Shown here piece by piece: positions 16,816 to 25,556 of a stretch of DNA of 64,000 bases. The stretch is taken from positions 4,939,001 to 5,003,000 of the forward strand of contig NC_009767.1 in NCBI RefSeq assembly GCF_000017805.1. Direction: 5' to 3'. The position numbers and the translations under genes were made by a program. Below the pieces are notes generated by a model. The model was not told where the DNA came from, made no database searches, and saw nothing but the letters and a program-made list of their open reading frames with translations. This DNA comes from Roseiflexus castenholzii DSM 13941 (GTDB taxonomy: Bacteria; Chloroflexota; Chloroflexia; Chloroflexales; Roseiflexaceae). How positions within the stretch are numbered: position 1 is the stretch's first letter; every line of letters begins with the position of its first letter.

Positions 16816-17994
16816 ATGCTCGCCTCGTATGCAGCACGCTATCGCGCTCACCTGGAGGAGTCGGTCATTCCGTTCTGGTTGCAGCACTCGCTGGATCACG
16901 AGTATGGCGGACAGTTTACCTGCCTTGATCGCGACGGCTCGATCTACGATACAAAGAAGTACATGTGGTTGCAAGGGCGCGCGGTCTGGATGTTTTCGCG
17001 GTTGTACAACGAGTTCGACCATCGCCAGGAGTTCCTCGACGCCGCAACGCTCATCTGCCGATTTATGCGTCGTTATGGGCGCGACCCGCAAGGGCGCGTT
17101 TATTTTAGTCTGACGCGCGAAGGAGAACCGTACTTTTATCAGCGCAAGCCGTATGCGGCGGTGTTCTACATGCTCGGCTTGCTGGAGTATGCGCGCGCAA
17201 CCGGCGATCAAGAGTGTCTTAATGAGGCTATCGAGGTCTTCTGGCAGATCGACCGATGGATCCGCAATCCGGCGCTGCTCGACCGCCCTGCGCTGACGGG
17301 CAATCCGCCGGTCAGCAGCCTGGCGAATGTGATGGTGTTGGCGAGCATGGCCATCGAACTGGCGCGGGTCTCCGATGATCTGCGCTATGTGCAGGTGATC
17401 CGCGACGCTATGGATGGCGTGGTGCGCCATTACGATCCACAGCGCCGCATTCTCATTGAACATGTGGCTCTCGATAGGCGCGACCTGCGCGCCTGGCCCG
17501 AAGGTCGGCTGTTCAGCCCTGGTCACTCGATTGAGGTCGCCTGGTTTCTGCTCCACATGCTCGAGTTTGTGCCGTCCGAAGACCATCGGCGCCTGGCGTT
17601 CGATGTGCTTGAAGGATCGCTGGAGTATGGCTGGGATCGGGAGTATGGCGGGTTGTACTACTTTATGGACATCGAAGGCAAGCCGACGCTTCAGCTCGAG
17701 TCAACGATGAAGTTGTGGTGGCCCCACACGGAGGCGATCTATGCCCTGACGCTGGCATATACGCTGACCGGCGAGGAACGCTGGATGCGCTGGCTGGAAC
17801 GAGTGGACAACTATGCGTTTCGCACGTTTGTCGATCCCGTAGAGGGGGAATGGTTCGGCTATTGCGACCGGCGCGGCGATCTGGCGTTGACCAGCAAGGG
17901 AGGCAATTACAAAGGGTTCTTCCATGTGCCGCGCGCGCTACTCTTCAGTGTGCAACGCATTGAAGGCGCGTCCTTCGCGCAGCACCGTCCATAA
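16816..17994 (+). CDS. AGE family sugar epimerase/isomerase
   Basis: A 392-residue (alpha/alpha)6-barrel protein of the N-acylglucosamine 2-epimerase/cellobiose 2-epimerase family. Conserved blocks include DHEYGGQFTCLDRDG, KKYMWLQGRAVWMFSRLY, GHSIEVAWFLLHMLE (catalytic His region) and LWWPHTEAIYAL (second catalytic His). FHVPRALLFSVQR near the end completes the barrel. Exact sugar specificity is not evident. ATG 16816 lies 43 bases after the CoA-binding gene. Its last 57 bases overlap, tail to tail, the convergent WecB-type gene. Confidence 0.88.
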   Translation: MLASYAARYRAHLEESVIPFWLQHSLDHEYGGQFTCLDRDGSIYDTKKYMWLQGRAVWMFSRLYNEFDHRQEFLDAATLICRFMRRYGRDPQGRVYFSLTREGEPYFYQRKPYAAVFYMLGLLEYARATGDQECLNEAIEVFWQIDRWIRNPALLDRPALTGNPPVSSLANVMVLASMAIELARVSDDLRYVQVIRDAMDGVVRHYDPQRRILIEHVALDRRDLRAWPEGRLFSPGHSIEVAWFLLHMLEFVPSEDHRRLAFDVLEGSLEYGWDREYGGLYYFMDIEGKPTLQLESTMKLWWPHTEAIYALTLAYTLTGEERWMRWLERVDNYAFRTFVDPVEGEWFGYCDRRGDLALTSKGGNYKGFFHVPRALLFSVQRIEGASFAQHRP

Positions 17995-18693
17995 GAAGAT
18001 CGGCACTGCGGTCATGATCCGCCGCCAGCGCCAGGGCTGAACGAGCAAACGATAGAGCCACTTCAGCCCCAGGCGCTGCACAAGGGCTGGCGCGCGCGGC
18101 ACGACTCCCGCCAGTTCGTCGAACGTTCCGCCAACGCCAATGGCAACCGGAACGCGCATAATCGGTTGATTACGCGCGATCCACAGGTCTTGCGCCGGAT
18201 GCCCATATGCGACCAGTAGTACATCAGGGGTGGCTGCGAGAATCCGTTCACGGATTGCGGCTTCGTCGGCAGGATGTGGCGACCCGGCATAACACCCGGC
18301 AATACGCAGACCAGGGTTTGCCCGTTGCAGGGCTGCCGCGGCGCGTTCCGCCACACCGGGGGCTGCGCCAAGAAGGAAGAGCGACCAGCCGTGCAGCGCG
18401 GCTGCCGCAGCAATGCGCTCGGTCAGTGCAATACCGGTCACACGACCGCGCAGCGGCGTGCCGCACCAGCGCGCCGCCAGAATCAGACCAACACCGTCGG
18501 GGGTTGCCAGATCGGCAGCGGCAAGCACGCGACGAAAAGCGCGATTGCGCCGCGCTTCCATAATAAACTCCGGGTTCACCGTAACGATCTGATGTGGTCC
18601 GCCTTCCGCAATAAACCCGGCGACGGCGGCAAGCGCATCGTCCATCAGCACATCGTCAATGGCGACTCCCAGAATGATGACACGTTTGCGCAT
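17938..18693 (-). CDS. WecB/TagA/CpsF family glycosyltransferase (GT26)
   Basis: A 251-residue GT26 glycosyltransferase. Visible family motifs are the N-terminal TVNPEFIMEARRN, the TPDGVGLILAARW catalytic segment, SLFLLGAAPGVAERAA, and VGGTFDELAG with the C-terminal GLKWLYRLL of TagA-type enzymes. These add ManNAc(A) or similar sugars to lipid-linked acceptors in cell-surface polymer synthesis. Its 3' end overlaps the AGE-family epimerase gene by 57 bases on the other strand. The pair might act in the same sugar pathway, though convergent orientation rules out one operon. Confidence 0.9.
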   Translation of the reverse strand: MRKRVIILGVAIDDVLMDDALAAVAGFIAEGGPHQIVTVNPEFIMEARRNRAFRRVLAAADLATPDGVGLILAARWCGTPLRGRVTGIALTERIAAAAALHGWSLFLLGAAPGVAERAAAALQRANPGLRIAGCYAGSPHPADEAAIRERILAATPDVLLVAYGHPAQDLWIARNQPIMRVPVAIGVGGTFDELAGVVPRAPALVQRLGLKWLYRLLVQPWRWRRIMTAVPIFLWTVLREGRAFNALHTEE

Positions 18694-18697
18694 CGTA

Positions 18698-18727
18698 TTG
18701 GACAGCCCTTTCTTCTGCGGCTATAAT
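18698..18727 (+). promoter_or_regulatory. Predicted sigma-70 promoter for aspS
   Basis: TTGGAC (18698-18703) and a consensus TATAAT (18722-18727) are separated by 18 bases. They lie about 85 bases before the aspS start and just after the start of the divergent WecB-type gene. Confidence 0.6.
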
Positions 18728-18811
18728 GACGGTCTCTAAGAGTGCAAAGCGTCTGAAAACGCTCACGGTTCATTTTGCTCTTCACTGTGCGATTATAAAA
18801 GGAGTGACGCT

Positions 18812-20581
18812 ATGTACCGCAGCCACACCTGCGGCGAGCTGCGTGTCGAGCACGCCGGGCAGGAAGTGCTGCTCGCCGGTTGGGTGCATCGCCGCCGCGA
18901 CCACGGTCCCTTGATCTTCATCGACCTGCGTGATCGGTATGGTCTCACGCAGGTGGTTTTTGATTCGGCGGCTGCGCCTACGGCGCACGCCGTCGCCACT
19001 GATGCGCGCATTGAGTATGTGCTTCAGGTGCGCGGCAGGGTGGTGCAGCGACCAGAGGAGGCGTACAATCCCGATCTTGCCACCGGCATGATCGAAGTCC
19101 ACGCAACCGAGGCGACGATCCTCAACCCGGCGAAGAACCCACCCCTCTACATCAACAAGGAAGGTGGCGAGGACGAAACGATCCGCCTGAAGTATCGGTA
19201 CCTGGACCTGCGGCGCGAACGGATGCAGCGGAATATCATCCTGCGCCACCGGATCGTCAAGTTCATCCGCGATTTCCTTGATCGCGAAGGGTTTGTTGAA
19301 ATCGAGACGCCGATTCTGATCAAATCGACTCCCGAAGGTGCGCGCGACTATCTGGTGCCAAGCCGGCTTCACCCCGGCAAGTTCTATGCGTTGCCGCAAT
19401 CGCCGCAGCAGTTGAAGCAACTGCTCATGGTCGCCGGGTTTGATCGCTACTTCCAGATCGCGCGCTGCTTCCGCGATGAGGATCAGCGCGCCGACCGGCA
19501 ACCGGAGTTTACGCAACTCGATATGGAGATGAGTTTTGTCGATCAGGACGATGTACTCGACATCATTGAACGGCTTTTCACCGCGTTGTGCCGTGAGATT
19601 ACGCCGCATAAGCGACTCTTGACCCCCTTTCCGCGCCTGACCTTCGCCGAGGCGATGGAACGCTTCGGATCCGATAAGCCGGACCTGCGCTACGGGCTGG
19701 AACTCGTCAATCTTGGGGAGACCGTCGCTACCAGTTCGTTCGGCGTGCTTCGCGCGGCGCTCGACAATGGCGGGCAGGTGAAAGGACTACGTGTGCCGGG
19801 CGCCGGGCATTATTCGCGCAAGCAGATTGATGAGGTTGTTGACCTTGCCAGGCAGGCGGGCGCGAAAGGATTGCTCTGGGCAATTGTCCCGGAAATGGGT
19901 GGCGAGGTGCGATCCAGTTTCGGTAAGCAGGTATCGCCAGACGAGATGACGGCGATCATTCGTCGGATGGAGGGTGCGCCCGGCGATCTGCTCCTGATCG
20001 TCGCCGATACGCCGAAGATTGTGGCGCAAACGCTGGATCGCCTGCGCCGCGAATTTGGCGCGCGCCTCAACCTTGCCGACCCGAATACCCTGGCATGGGC
20101 ATGGGTGCTCGATTTTCCGCTGGTCGAATGGAATGATGAAGAGCAACGCTGGGATGCGGTGCACCATCCGTTTACTGCGCCAAAAGATGAAGACCTCCAC
20201 TTGATGGACAGCGATCCAGGTAAAGTGCGCGCAAAAGCGTATGATCTCATTCTGAACGGCTATGAGGCTGGCGGCGGGTCGATCCGTATTCATCAGCGCG
20301 ATGTGCAGCAGCGGCTGTTTGATCTGCTCGGCATCGACCGGGAGACAGCGATGCGACAGTTCGGGCACATGCTCGAAGCATTCGAGTATGGCGCGCCGCC
20401 GCACGGCGGCATCGCGCCTGGCATCGACCGCATCTGCATGATCCTTGCCGATGAAGTGACGATCCGTGAAGTCATGGCATTCCCCAAGACGCAGCAGGCG
20501 GTCGATCTGATGACGAATGCGCCATCGCCGGTCGATGAGCGGCAGTTGCGCGAATTGCACATTGCGCTGCGCCTCGATTGA
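18812..20581 (+). CDS. aspS: Aspartate-tRNA ligase
   Basis: A 589-residue class II aminoacyl-tRNA synthetase of the bacterial AspRS type. It begins with the OB-fold anticodon domain ([35 protein letters not shown]) and has motif 2 [18 protein letters not shown]. The bacterial-specific GAD insertion follows in the middle, and motif 3 [14 protein letters not shown] lies near the end, followed by [13 protein letters not shown]. Length matches full bacterial AspRS. ATG 18812 follows AAAAGGAGTG. It is followed after 12 bases by the cobalamin adenosyltransferase gene. Confidence 0.97.
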
Positions 20582-20593
20582 GGAAAGGACGGA

Positions 20594-21169
20594 ATGACAG
20601 GCATGAAAATCTACACACGGACGGGTGACGAAGGCGAAACCGGCTTGTGGGGCGGGCTGCGCGTTCCCAAAGACGCGCCGCGCGTTCAGGCATACGGCAC
20701 GGTCGATGAGTGCAATGCTGCGATTGGCGTGGCGCGCTCAGCAGGGGTCGATACCTATCTCGACGCACTGCTGGCGCGGGTTCAGAGTGATCTCTTCGTC
20801 GTTGGCGCCGACCTGGCAACCCCCGGCGAGGCGGCGAATATCCCGCGCATCGGCGCGGATGCGGTGCAGGCGCTCGAACAGGCAATCGACGAACTCGAAG
20901 CGCAATTGGAACCGTTGCGCCAGTTCATCCTGCCCGGCGGCGCGCCGTCTGCCGCCTATCTCCATCTGGCGCGCACTATCTGCCGCCGCGCCGAGCGCCG
21001 AGTCGTGACGCTCAGCCGGAGTGAGCCGGTCAATCCTCAGATTACTATCTATCTGAACCGCCTCTCAGATTTCCTGTTCGTTGCAGCACGCTGTGCGAAC
21101 GCGAGCGCCGGCGTGCCCGATGTGCCCTGGGAAAGCCCGCGGATGCGCAAGGAGGCGAAGGACGAGTGA
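20594..21169 (+). CDS. Cob(I)yrinic acid a,c-diamide adenosyltransferase, PduO type
   Basis: A 191-residue PduO-type ATP:cob(I)alamin adenosyltransferase. It has the ATP-binding N-terminus YTRTGDEGETGLWGG, the VDECNAAIG segment, and the family signature RTICRRAERRVV (about residues 134-145), then NRLSDFLFVAAR. It transfers the adenosyl group of ATP to cobalamin for B12-dependent enzymes. ATG 20594 is preceded by GGAAAGGACGG; MKIYTRTG at 20603 is the alternative start. Twelve bases after aspS, so probably cotranscribed, with no evident functional link. Confidence 0.93.
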   Translation: MTGMKIYTRTGDEGETGLWGGLRVPKDAPRVQAYGTVDECNAAIGVARSAGVDTYLDALLARVQSDLFVVGADLATPGEAANIPRIGADAVQALEQAIDELEAQLEPLRQFILPGGAPSAAYLHLARTICRRAERRVVTLSRSEPVNPQITIYLNRLSDFLFVAARCANASAGVPDVPWESPRMRKEAKDE

Positions 21170-21484
21170 CGGTGCGATGGAATACGGATACGCGCGGGGA
21201 CAGATCGATTCGGACGGATTGAGATGTGCATGTCACTGCGCCGGCGGCGGGAAACTCTTTAGTATTCCATCGCCTGAGCAATCCGTTCCACGTGCGATCC
21301 GAGGTTCGGGATTGATATTGATCGCTCGAGGCGGATGGACGGTTGATGCGATGTGCGGCGCCAGATGCGTAAGGGGACAGTGGTGAGCCACCCACAGGTC
21401 AAAAATCCTTACATTCGGATTGCGCTGCGGCGAGCCAGAGCCGGCACTGGCTCATCGCCCATCTTTTTGAACCGGAGAACGGCG
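21170..21484. other. Intergenic stretch without a recognisable gene
   Basis: This 315-base gap between the adenosyltransferase and the nucleotidyltransferase-like gene shows no frame with family motifs, no hairpin of note and none of the repeats found elsewhere in the window. Confidence 0.5.
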
Positions 21485-22033
21485 GTGCAGCAACTCCCCA
21501 ATCTGCGCGACATTCTTTCGGGCATTCGCTGGACGCTCATCGGCGCGATGGCATTACGCGCCTATGCGCCGGAGCGCATGACGCAGGATGTGGACATTCT
21601 TATCCATGCCCACGACGAATCGGCAGCGCGGTCTGCCTTTATCGCCGCCGGTTATCGGATTGGCGGAACGCTTGCAATTGGCGGCTTTACTGCATTGCCC
21701 GCCGTTGCAGAAGGGTATAGTGTTGATGTGCTGACATCCGATGCCCCATGGCTCGATGAGGCGCTTAATCATCCATCGTATGACCTGGCAGATTTTCCGA
21801 CACTGCCACGACGGTTTCTTGTGCTTATGAAGCTGCAAGCCGGTCGAGCGCAGGACATTGCCGACATCACTCGCCTGCTGCGCACAGCGGACGCCAATGA
21901 GCGCATGCTGATTCGTGCCGTCATCGCTCAATATGCTCCCGACCTTCTCGAAGACTACGATGCCCTGGTGACGCTGACCGACCTCGAGTTCGGCGCACCG
22001 GAAGCGTTGCCAACGGACAAGTCGCCCTCTTAG
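21485..22033 (+). CDS. Nucleotidyltransferase-like protein (AbiEii/MNT-like)
   Basis: A 182-residue protein whose N-terminal half looks like a nucleotidyltransferase fold: WTLIGAMALRAYAPERMTQDVDILI gives the G-[AS] helix and the D-x-D metal pair. A later YSVDVLTSD could supply the third acidic residue. The RFLVLMKLQAGRAQDIADITRLL segment is typical of DUF6036/AbiEii-like proteins. The start is GTG 21485, eight bases after GGAG; the longer frame upstream has no support. No antitoxin or HEPN partner is visible next to it, so a toxin role is only a possibility. Confidence 0.6.
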   Translation: MQQLPNLRDILSGIRWTLIGAMALRAYAPERMTQDVDILIHAHDESAARSAFIAAGYRIGGTLAIGGFTALPAVAEGYSVDVLTSDAPWLDEALNHPSYDLADFPTLPRRFLVLMKLQAGRAQDIADITRLLRTADANERMLIRAVIAQYAPDLLEDYDALVTLTDLEFGAPEALPTDKSPS

Positions 22034-22189
22034 ACCAATTCCGTTTGTGTCGAGTGCGCGGCGCAGACCTCAAGGACCGGGGAGGTCGGCGGCGCTCGCG
22101 ACTAGCGCCTGCGTGGTGGCATCTACGCAGCGCACGAAGGTCCCTGAAGCCGCACCACCAATCCGTGCCTTGCTTCCCACGCGCACCTC

Positions 22190-22745
22190 ATGTCCCACGC
22201 ACCCTGCGGGTCCCTACTTCAAGGGCGGACCGAACACCCAAGCGAACACCGGCACTCCCACATGGGGACGTCCGCGAGCACGGCGCCGGTTTCCCCGCTC
22301 CCGCGTGCCGGTTTGGGAATCATCGGGGATCGCGTGGGATCACGGAGGCGCCCGTTGGTAAACTCCCCTCTCCCACGGGCGGGGGAGGATCAGGGGGTGA
22401 GGGAGATTGCTTCGACCGGCTGCGCTGGTCTTGCAATGACGAGATTGCTTCGACCGGCTGCGCCGGTCTCGCAATGACGGGATGGCTTCGACCGGCTGCG
22501 CTGGTGGTGCAGTGACCGCGCATCCCGGCACGTCTGCGAGGGGATTGCTTCGCCGCCTGCGGCGGCGCGCAATGACGGCGCACCCCGGCACGCCCCACCG
22601 CAGGACGGACGCGCGCACGGCGCCGGTCGCCCCGCTCCCGCGTGCCGGTTTGGGAATCATCGGGGATCGCGTGGGATCACGGAGGCGCCTGTTGGTAAAC
22701 TCCCCTCTCCCGCGCGCGGGAGAGGGGCAGGGGGTGAGGGTACAA
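22190..22745. repeat. GC-rich REP-like hairpin array, inverted relative to the first
   Basis: The gap 22034-22936 has no credible gene. From 22407 to about 22600 there are four units of the form GATTGCTTCGACCGGCTGCGC(T/C)GGT...GCAATGACG, the reverse complement of the array at 1534-1895. The flanks include CCCCTCTCCCGCGCGCGGGAGAGGGG (split inverted repeat near 22703-22730). A roughly 50-base phrase containing GTGCCGGTTTGGGAATCATC occurs twice (about 22303 and 22642). Confidence 0.78.
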
Positions 22746-22936
22746 CGGCGCATCCCAACGCCATGTATGCCCGCTCTGCTCATGCGTGCTGTCCGCCCTT
22801 AAAGGGTCCCCGCCAGGGATGCCCTTTCACCGCCTCGTCCGCCTCCACAACGCAACAGCAGCGCCGTGGGACTGTCGCGGCGTGCTACAATATTCGCTGA
22901 ACATGCTGGCGGGTTCCATGACGGGGTGTGGCGCCT

Positions 22937-23530
22937 ATGACGATTGATGTTCTTCCTGTGGCCGGAACGGTTTCTCACCTGCCGCCGCCTCCCGGCGGAC
23001 GCTGGACGGTGGCGGATTATGAGCGCCTGCCGGACGATGGGCAGCGCTATGAATTGATCGACGGAGACCTGCGTATGGCGCCCGCTCCAAACACGGATCA
23101 TCAGGCGGCGGCGTTGCGTATCGCGCACTATCTCTTTACGCTCGTCGAAATCGCAGGGCATGGGCGGGTCTTCGCAGCACCCATTGATGTTGAACTCAGC
23201 CCGACCACGATTGTGCAGCCGGATGTCGTGGTGCTGCTCCACGGCGGCGCAGCGGCGATTACGTCGCAACGTATCGTCGGACCACCCGACCTGGTGGTGG
23301 AAGTTGTGTCGCCGGGCACCGCCAGTTACGACCGGCGCGAGAAGCGCGACCTGTACGCTGCCGCCGGGGTGCGCGAGTACTGGATCGCCGATCCAGGGCA
23401 TCGCGCCGTCGAACTGCTCACCCTGGAGGGCAGGGGCTATCGTGCCGAGCACGTCTACCTGGGGCAGGCGATCATCCCCAGCGCCGTCGTGCCCGGCTGG
23501 ACCGTGGCGACTGACCTGCTGTTCGGGTAA
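22937..23530 (+). CDS. Uma2 family endonuclease (DUF820), copy A
   Basis: A 197-residue PD-(D/E)XK-fold protein of the Uma2/DUF820 family, abundant in Cyanobacteria and Chloroflexota. The family pattern is complete: YELIDGDLRM, VELSPTTIVQPDVVVL (catalytic Asp), PDLVVEVVSPGT (Glu), YDRREKRDLYAAAGVREYWI (Lys). A biological role has not been established for most members. ATG 22937 is used because the paralogue starts at the same codon in a different upstream context. Its TAA stop ends on the first base of a MITE-like element. Nearly identical in DNA to the next gene except for a block of about 78 bases. Confidence 0.88.
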   Translation: MTIDVLPVAGTVSHLPPPPGGRWTVADYERLPDDGQRYELIDGDLRMAPAPNTDHQAAALRIAHYLFTLVEIAGHGRVFAAPIDVELSPTTIVQPDVVVLLHGGAAAITSQRIVGPPDLVVEVVSPGTASYDRREKRDLYAAAGVREYWIADPGHRAVELLTLEGRGYRAEHVYLGQAIIPSAVVPGWTVATDLLFG

Positions 23531-23678
23531 TACCAATGACGATTGACGGTGCCGCATGCGTGTCATTCCGAGCCCTTCGCTTCGCTCAGGGTAAACGCAG
23601 CGCGGAATCTGAGCGGGTCGCGCACGACCCCTCGCGCTGCGCGGGGTGACCATGCCGGATGGTCACAGGTAATTGGCA
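23530..23678 (+). mobile_element. MITE-like element, copy 4
   Basis: About 149 bp, starting ATACCAATGACGATTGACG on the last base of the Uma2 copy A stop codon and ending at a mutated right end (GGTAATTGGCA). The hairpin ATG-GCCGG type and GAGCCCTTCGCTTCGCTCAG core are intact. It lies between the two duplicated Uma2 genes. Confidence 0.78.
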
Positions 23679-23726
23679 TCAGGGACGCCAGCGCGTATAC
23701 AACGAAAGCAGCAAACGAGGACGCCT

Positions 23727-24320
23727 ATGACGATTGATGTTCTTCCTGTGGCCGGAACGGTTTCTCACCTGCCGCCGCCTCCCGGCGGACGCTGGACGGT
23801 GGCGGATTATGAGCGCCTGCCGGACGATGGGCAGCGCTATGAATTGATCGACGGAGACCTGCGTATGGCGCCTGCGCCCAATCCCGACCATCAACATGTG
23901 AGCGGTCTGATCTTCTACTACCTGATGCAGTATGTCCAGATGTCCGGGCGTGGGCGGGTCTTCGCAGCACCCATTGATGTTGAACTCAGCCCGACCACGA
24001 TTGTGCAGCCGGATGTCGTGGTGCTGCTCCACGGCGGCGCAGCGGCGATTACGTCGCAACGTATCGTCGGACCACCCGACCTGGTGGTGGAAGTTGTGTC
24101 GCCGGGCACCGCCAGTTACGACCGGCGCGAGAAGCGCGACCTGTACGCTGCCGCCGGGGTGCGCGAGTACTGGATCGCCGATCCGGGGCATCGCGCCGTC
24201 GAACTGCTCACTCTGGAGGGCAGGGGCTATCGTGCCGAGCACGTCTACCTGGGGCAGGCGATCATCCCCAGCGCCGTCGTGCCCGGCTGGACCGTGGCGA
24301 CTGACCTGCTGTTCGGGTAA
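23727..24320 (+). CDS. Uma2 family endonuclease (DUF820), copy B
   Basis: A 197-residue paralogue of copy A with the same Uma2 motifs and the same catalytic residues. Outside residues about 49-75 I see only two base changes between the genes (at the codons before HRAV and LTLEG). Inside that block copy B reads NPDHQHVSGLIFYYLMQYVQ where copy A reads NTDHQAAALRIAHYLFTLVE. This helix follows the YELIDG segment, so substrate or partner contacts may differ. Very recent duplication with local replacement. Confidence 0.88.
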   Translation: MTIDVLPVAGTVSHLPPPPGGRWTVADYERLPDDGQRYELIDGDLRMAPAPNPDHQHVSGLIFYYLMQYVQMSGRGRVFAAPIDVELSPTTIVQPDVVVLLHGGAAAITSQRIVGPPDLVVEVVSPGTASYDRREKRDLYAAAGVREYWIADPGHRAVELLTLEGRGYRAEHVYLGQAIIPSAVVPGWTVATDLLFG

Positions 24321-24329
24321 GGGGTGTGT

Positions 24330-25418
24330 TCAGGCGCGTTGCAGATACTCGGCAAGCAGCCCATGGAAGTGATGCACACCGTTCTCGCGCAACACCGAGA
24401 AGCGCCCGACATTGTAGGAACGCGACCGCAGCCGCTTCTGCACCGCCTCGCAAATGTCGATATCTTCCTTCTGCACCACGTCGCTGAACTTGAACGACCG
24501 GTGAAACTCTTCGGCAACTTCGGGACGATCCACATCGAGCACGTACCACTCAAAGATCGTCAGTGTGCGTTCGTGACCCAGCGGCAGAATAATGTTGATC
24601 TGCAAATTGTCCGGGTAGATATTGAGCATCAGGTTAGGAAAGACCCAGTAATAGAGCGCCTGTGCCGGCGCGCCCTCTTCCAAATGGCGCCGGTAGAGCG
24701 AATCGGGGTTCTCGCGGATCGGCGCATGCTGCTTCGAGTAATAGCGAAACGTCTCCACGCGGTACTGCTTATAATCGATTTCTTTGAATAACCCCGGATG
24801 CGCAACCGGAATGTGGTACCCTTCCAGATAGTTATCGACGTACACTTTCCAGTTGCAGTTGATCTCATAATCCACCCGCTTGTAGAACCCCATGCGCTCC
24901 AGCGGCATGTTGGCAGTCTCTTCGGGAATAGCGCCGAGCATGTCGCGGAGCGGCGGCGCCTGCGGATCGAGATTAACGAACACAAACGGACCCCACGTAT
25001 CGACCTGCACCGGACGCAACCCGTAGTCTGCCTTATCGAAGTTTTCCACCCCCTCAAACTCCGGCGTCGAGCGGAGCGTCCCGTCGAGGTTGTATGTCCA
25101 TGCGTGGTAACTGCACTGCAACGTTTTGCGATTGCCACACCCTTCGGCGACCGAACCGGCGCGATGGCGGCAGACGTTGTAGAAAGCGTGCAGGTTCCCG
25201 GCAGTGTCGCGGGTGACGACCAGCGGCTCGTTGACCACCGAGCAGGTGAAATAATCGCCGGGGTTGCGCACATGTTCCACCCGGCCGACGAGTTGCCAGG
25301 TGCGCCCAAAAATGCGCTCTTCCTCGATTGCCAGCATGGCGGGGTCGATGTACCAGCGCGCCGGAATGGTCGTTGCGCGCGCCAGATCAGGCTCGAACAC
25401 ATAGTCGTTCAGCTGCAT
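24330..25418 (-). CDS. Rieske aromatic-ring-hydroxylating oxygenase, alpha-subunit type
   Basis: A 362-residue Rieske non-heme iron oxygenase. The N-terminal Rieske [2Fe-2S] centre is Cys83-x-His85 and Cys102-x2-His105 (NVCRHRAG, QCSYHAW). The C-terminal catalytic domain has the iron ligands His202 and His207 (EGYHIPVAHPG) and a likely Asp near 319-321 (KEDID). Layout and length resemble choline/carnitine monooxygenase-like and related stand-alone alpha subunits. Substrate unknown. No reductase or beta subunit is adjacent, so electrons must come from elsewhere. It is convergent with the Uma2 gene, nine bases apart. Confidence 0.9.
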   Translation of the reverse strand: MQLNDYVFEPDLARATTIPARWYIDPAMLAIEEERIFGRTWQLVGRVEHVRNPGDYFTCSVVNEPLVVTRDTAGNLHAFYNVCRHRAGSVAEGCGNRKTLQCSYHAWTYNLDGTLRSTPEFEGVENFDKADYGLRPVQVDTWGPFVFVNLDPQAPPLRDMLGAIPEETANMPLERMGFYKRVDYEINCNWKVYVDNYLEGYHIPVAHPGLFKEIDYKQYRVETFRYYSKQHAPIRENPDSLYRRHLEEGAPAQALYYWVFPNLMLNIYPDNLQINIILPLGHERTLTIFEWYVLDVDRPEVAEEFHRSFKFSDVVQKEDIDICEAVQKRLRSRSYNVGRFSVLRENGVHHFHGLLAEYLQRA

Positions 25419-25556
25419 AGAGATTGCTCCATTGCGTGGTAGCGGAGAGTTTTCCGGGCACTCTGGAGTTTAATGGATGAGATGGGAGGTTGTCAATATA
25501 CGTCATTGGCTGGTTCAGGCAGGCAGTTGCCGAGATGGGGAATGAATAACGGAGGT

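Noticed and set aside
21485..22033. Toxin-antitoxin module
   Set aside because: Only the nucleotidyltransferase-like protein is seen; no second small gene sits beside it.
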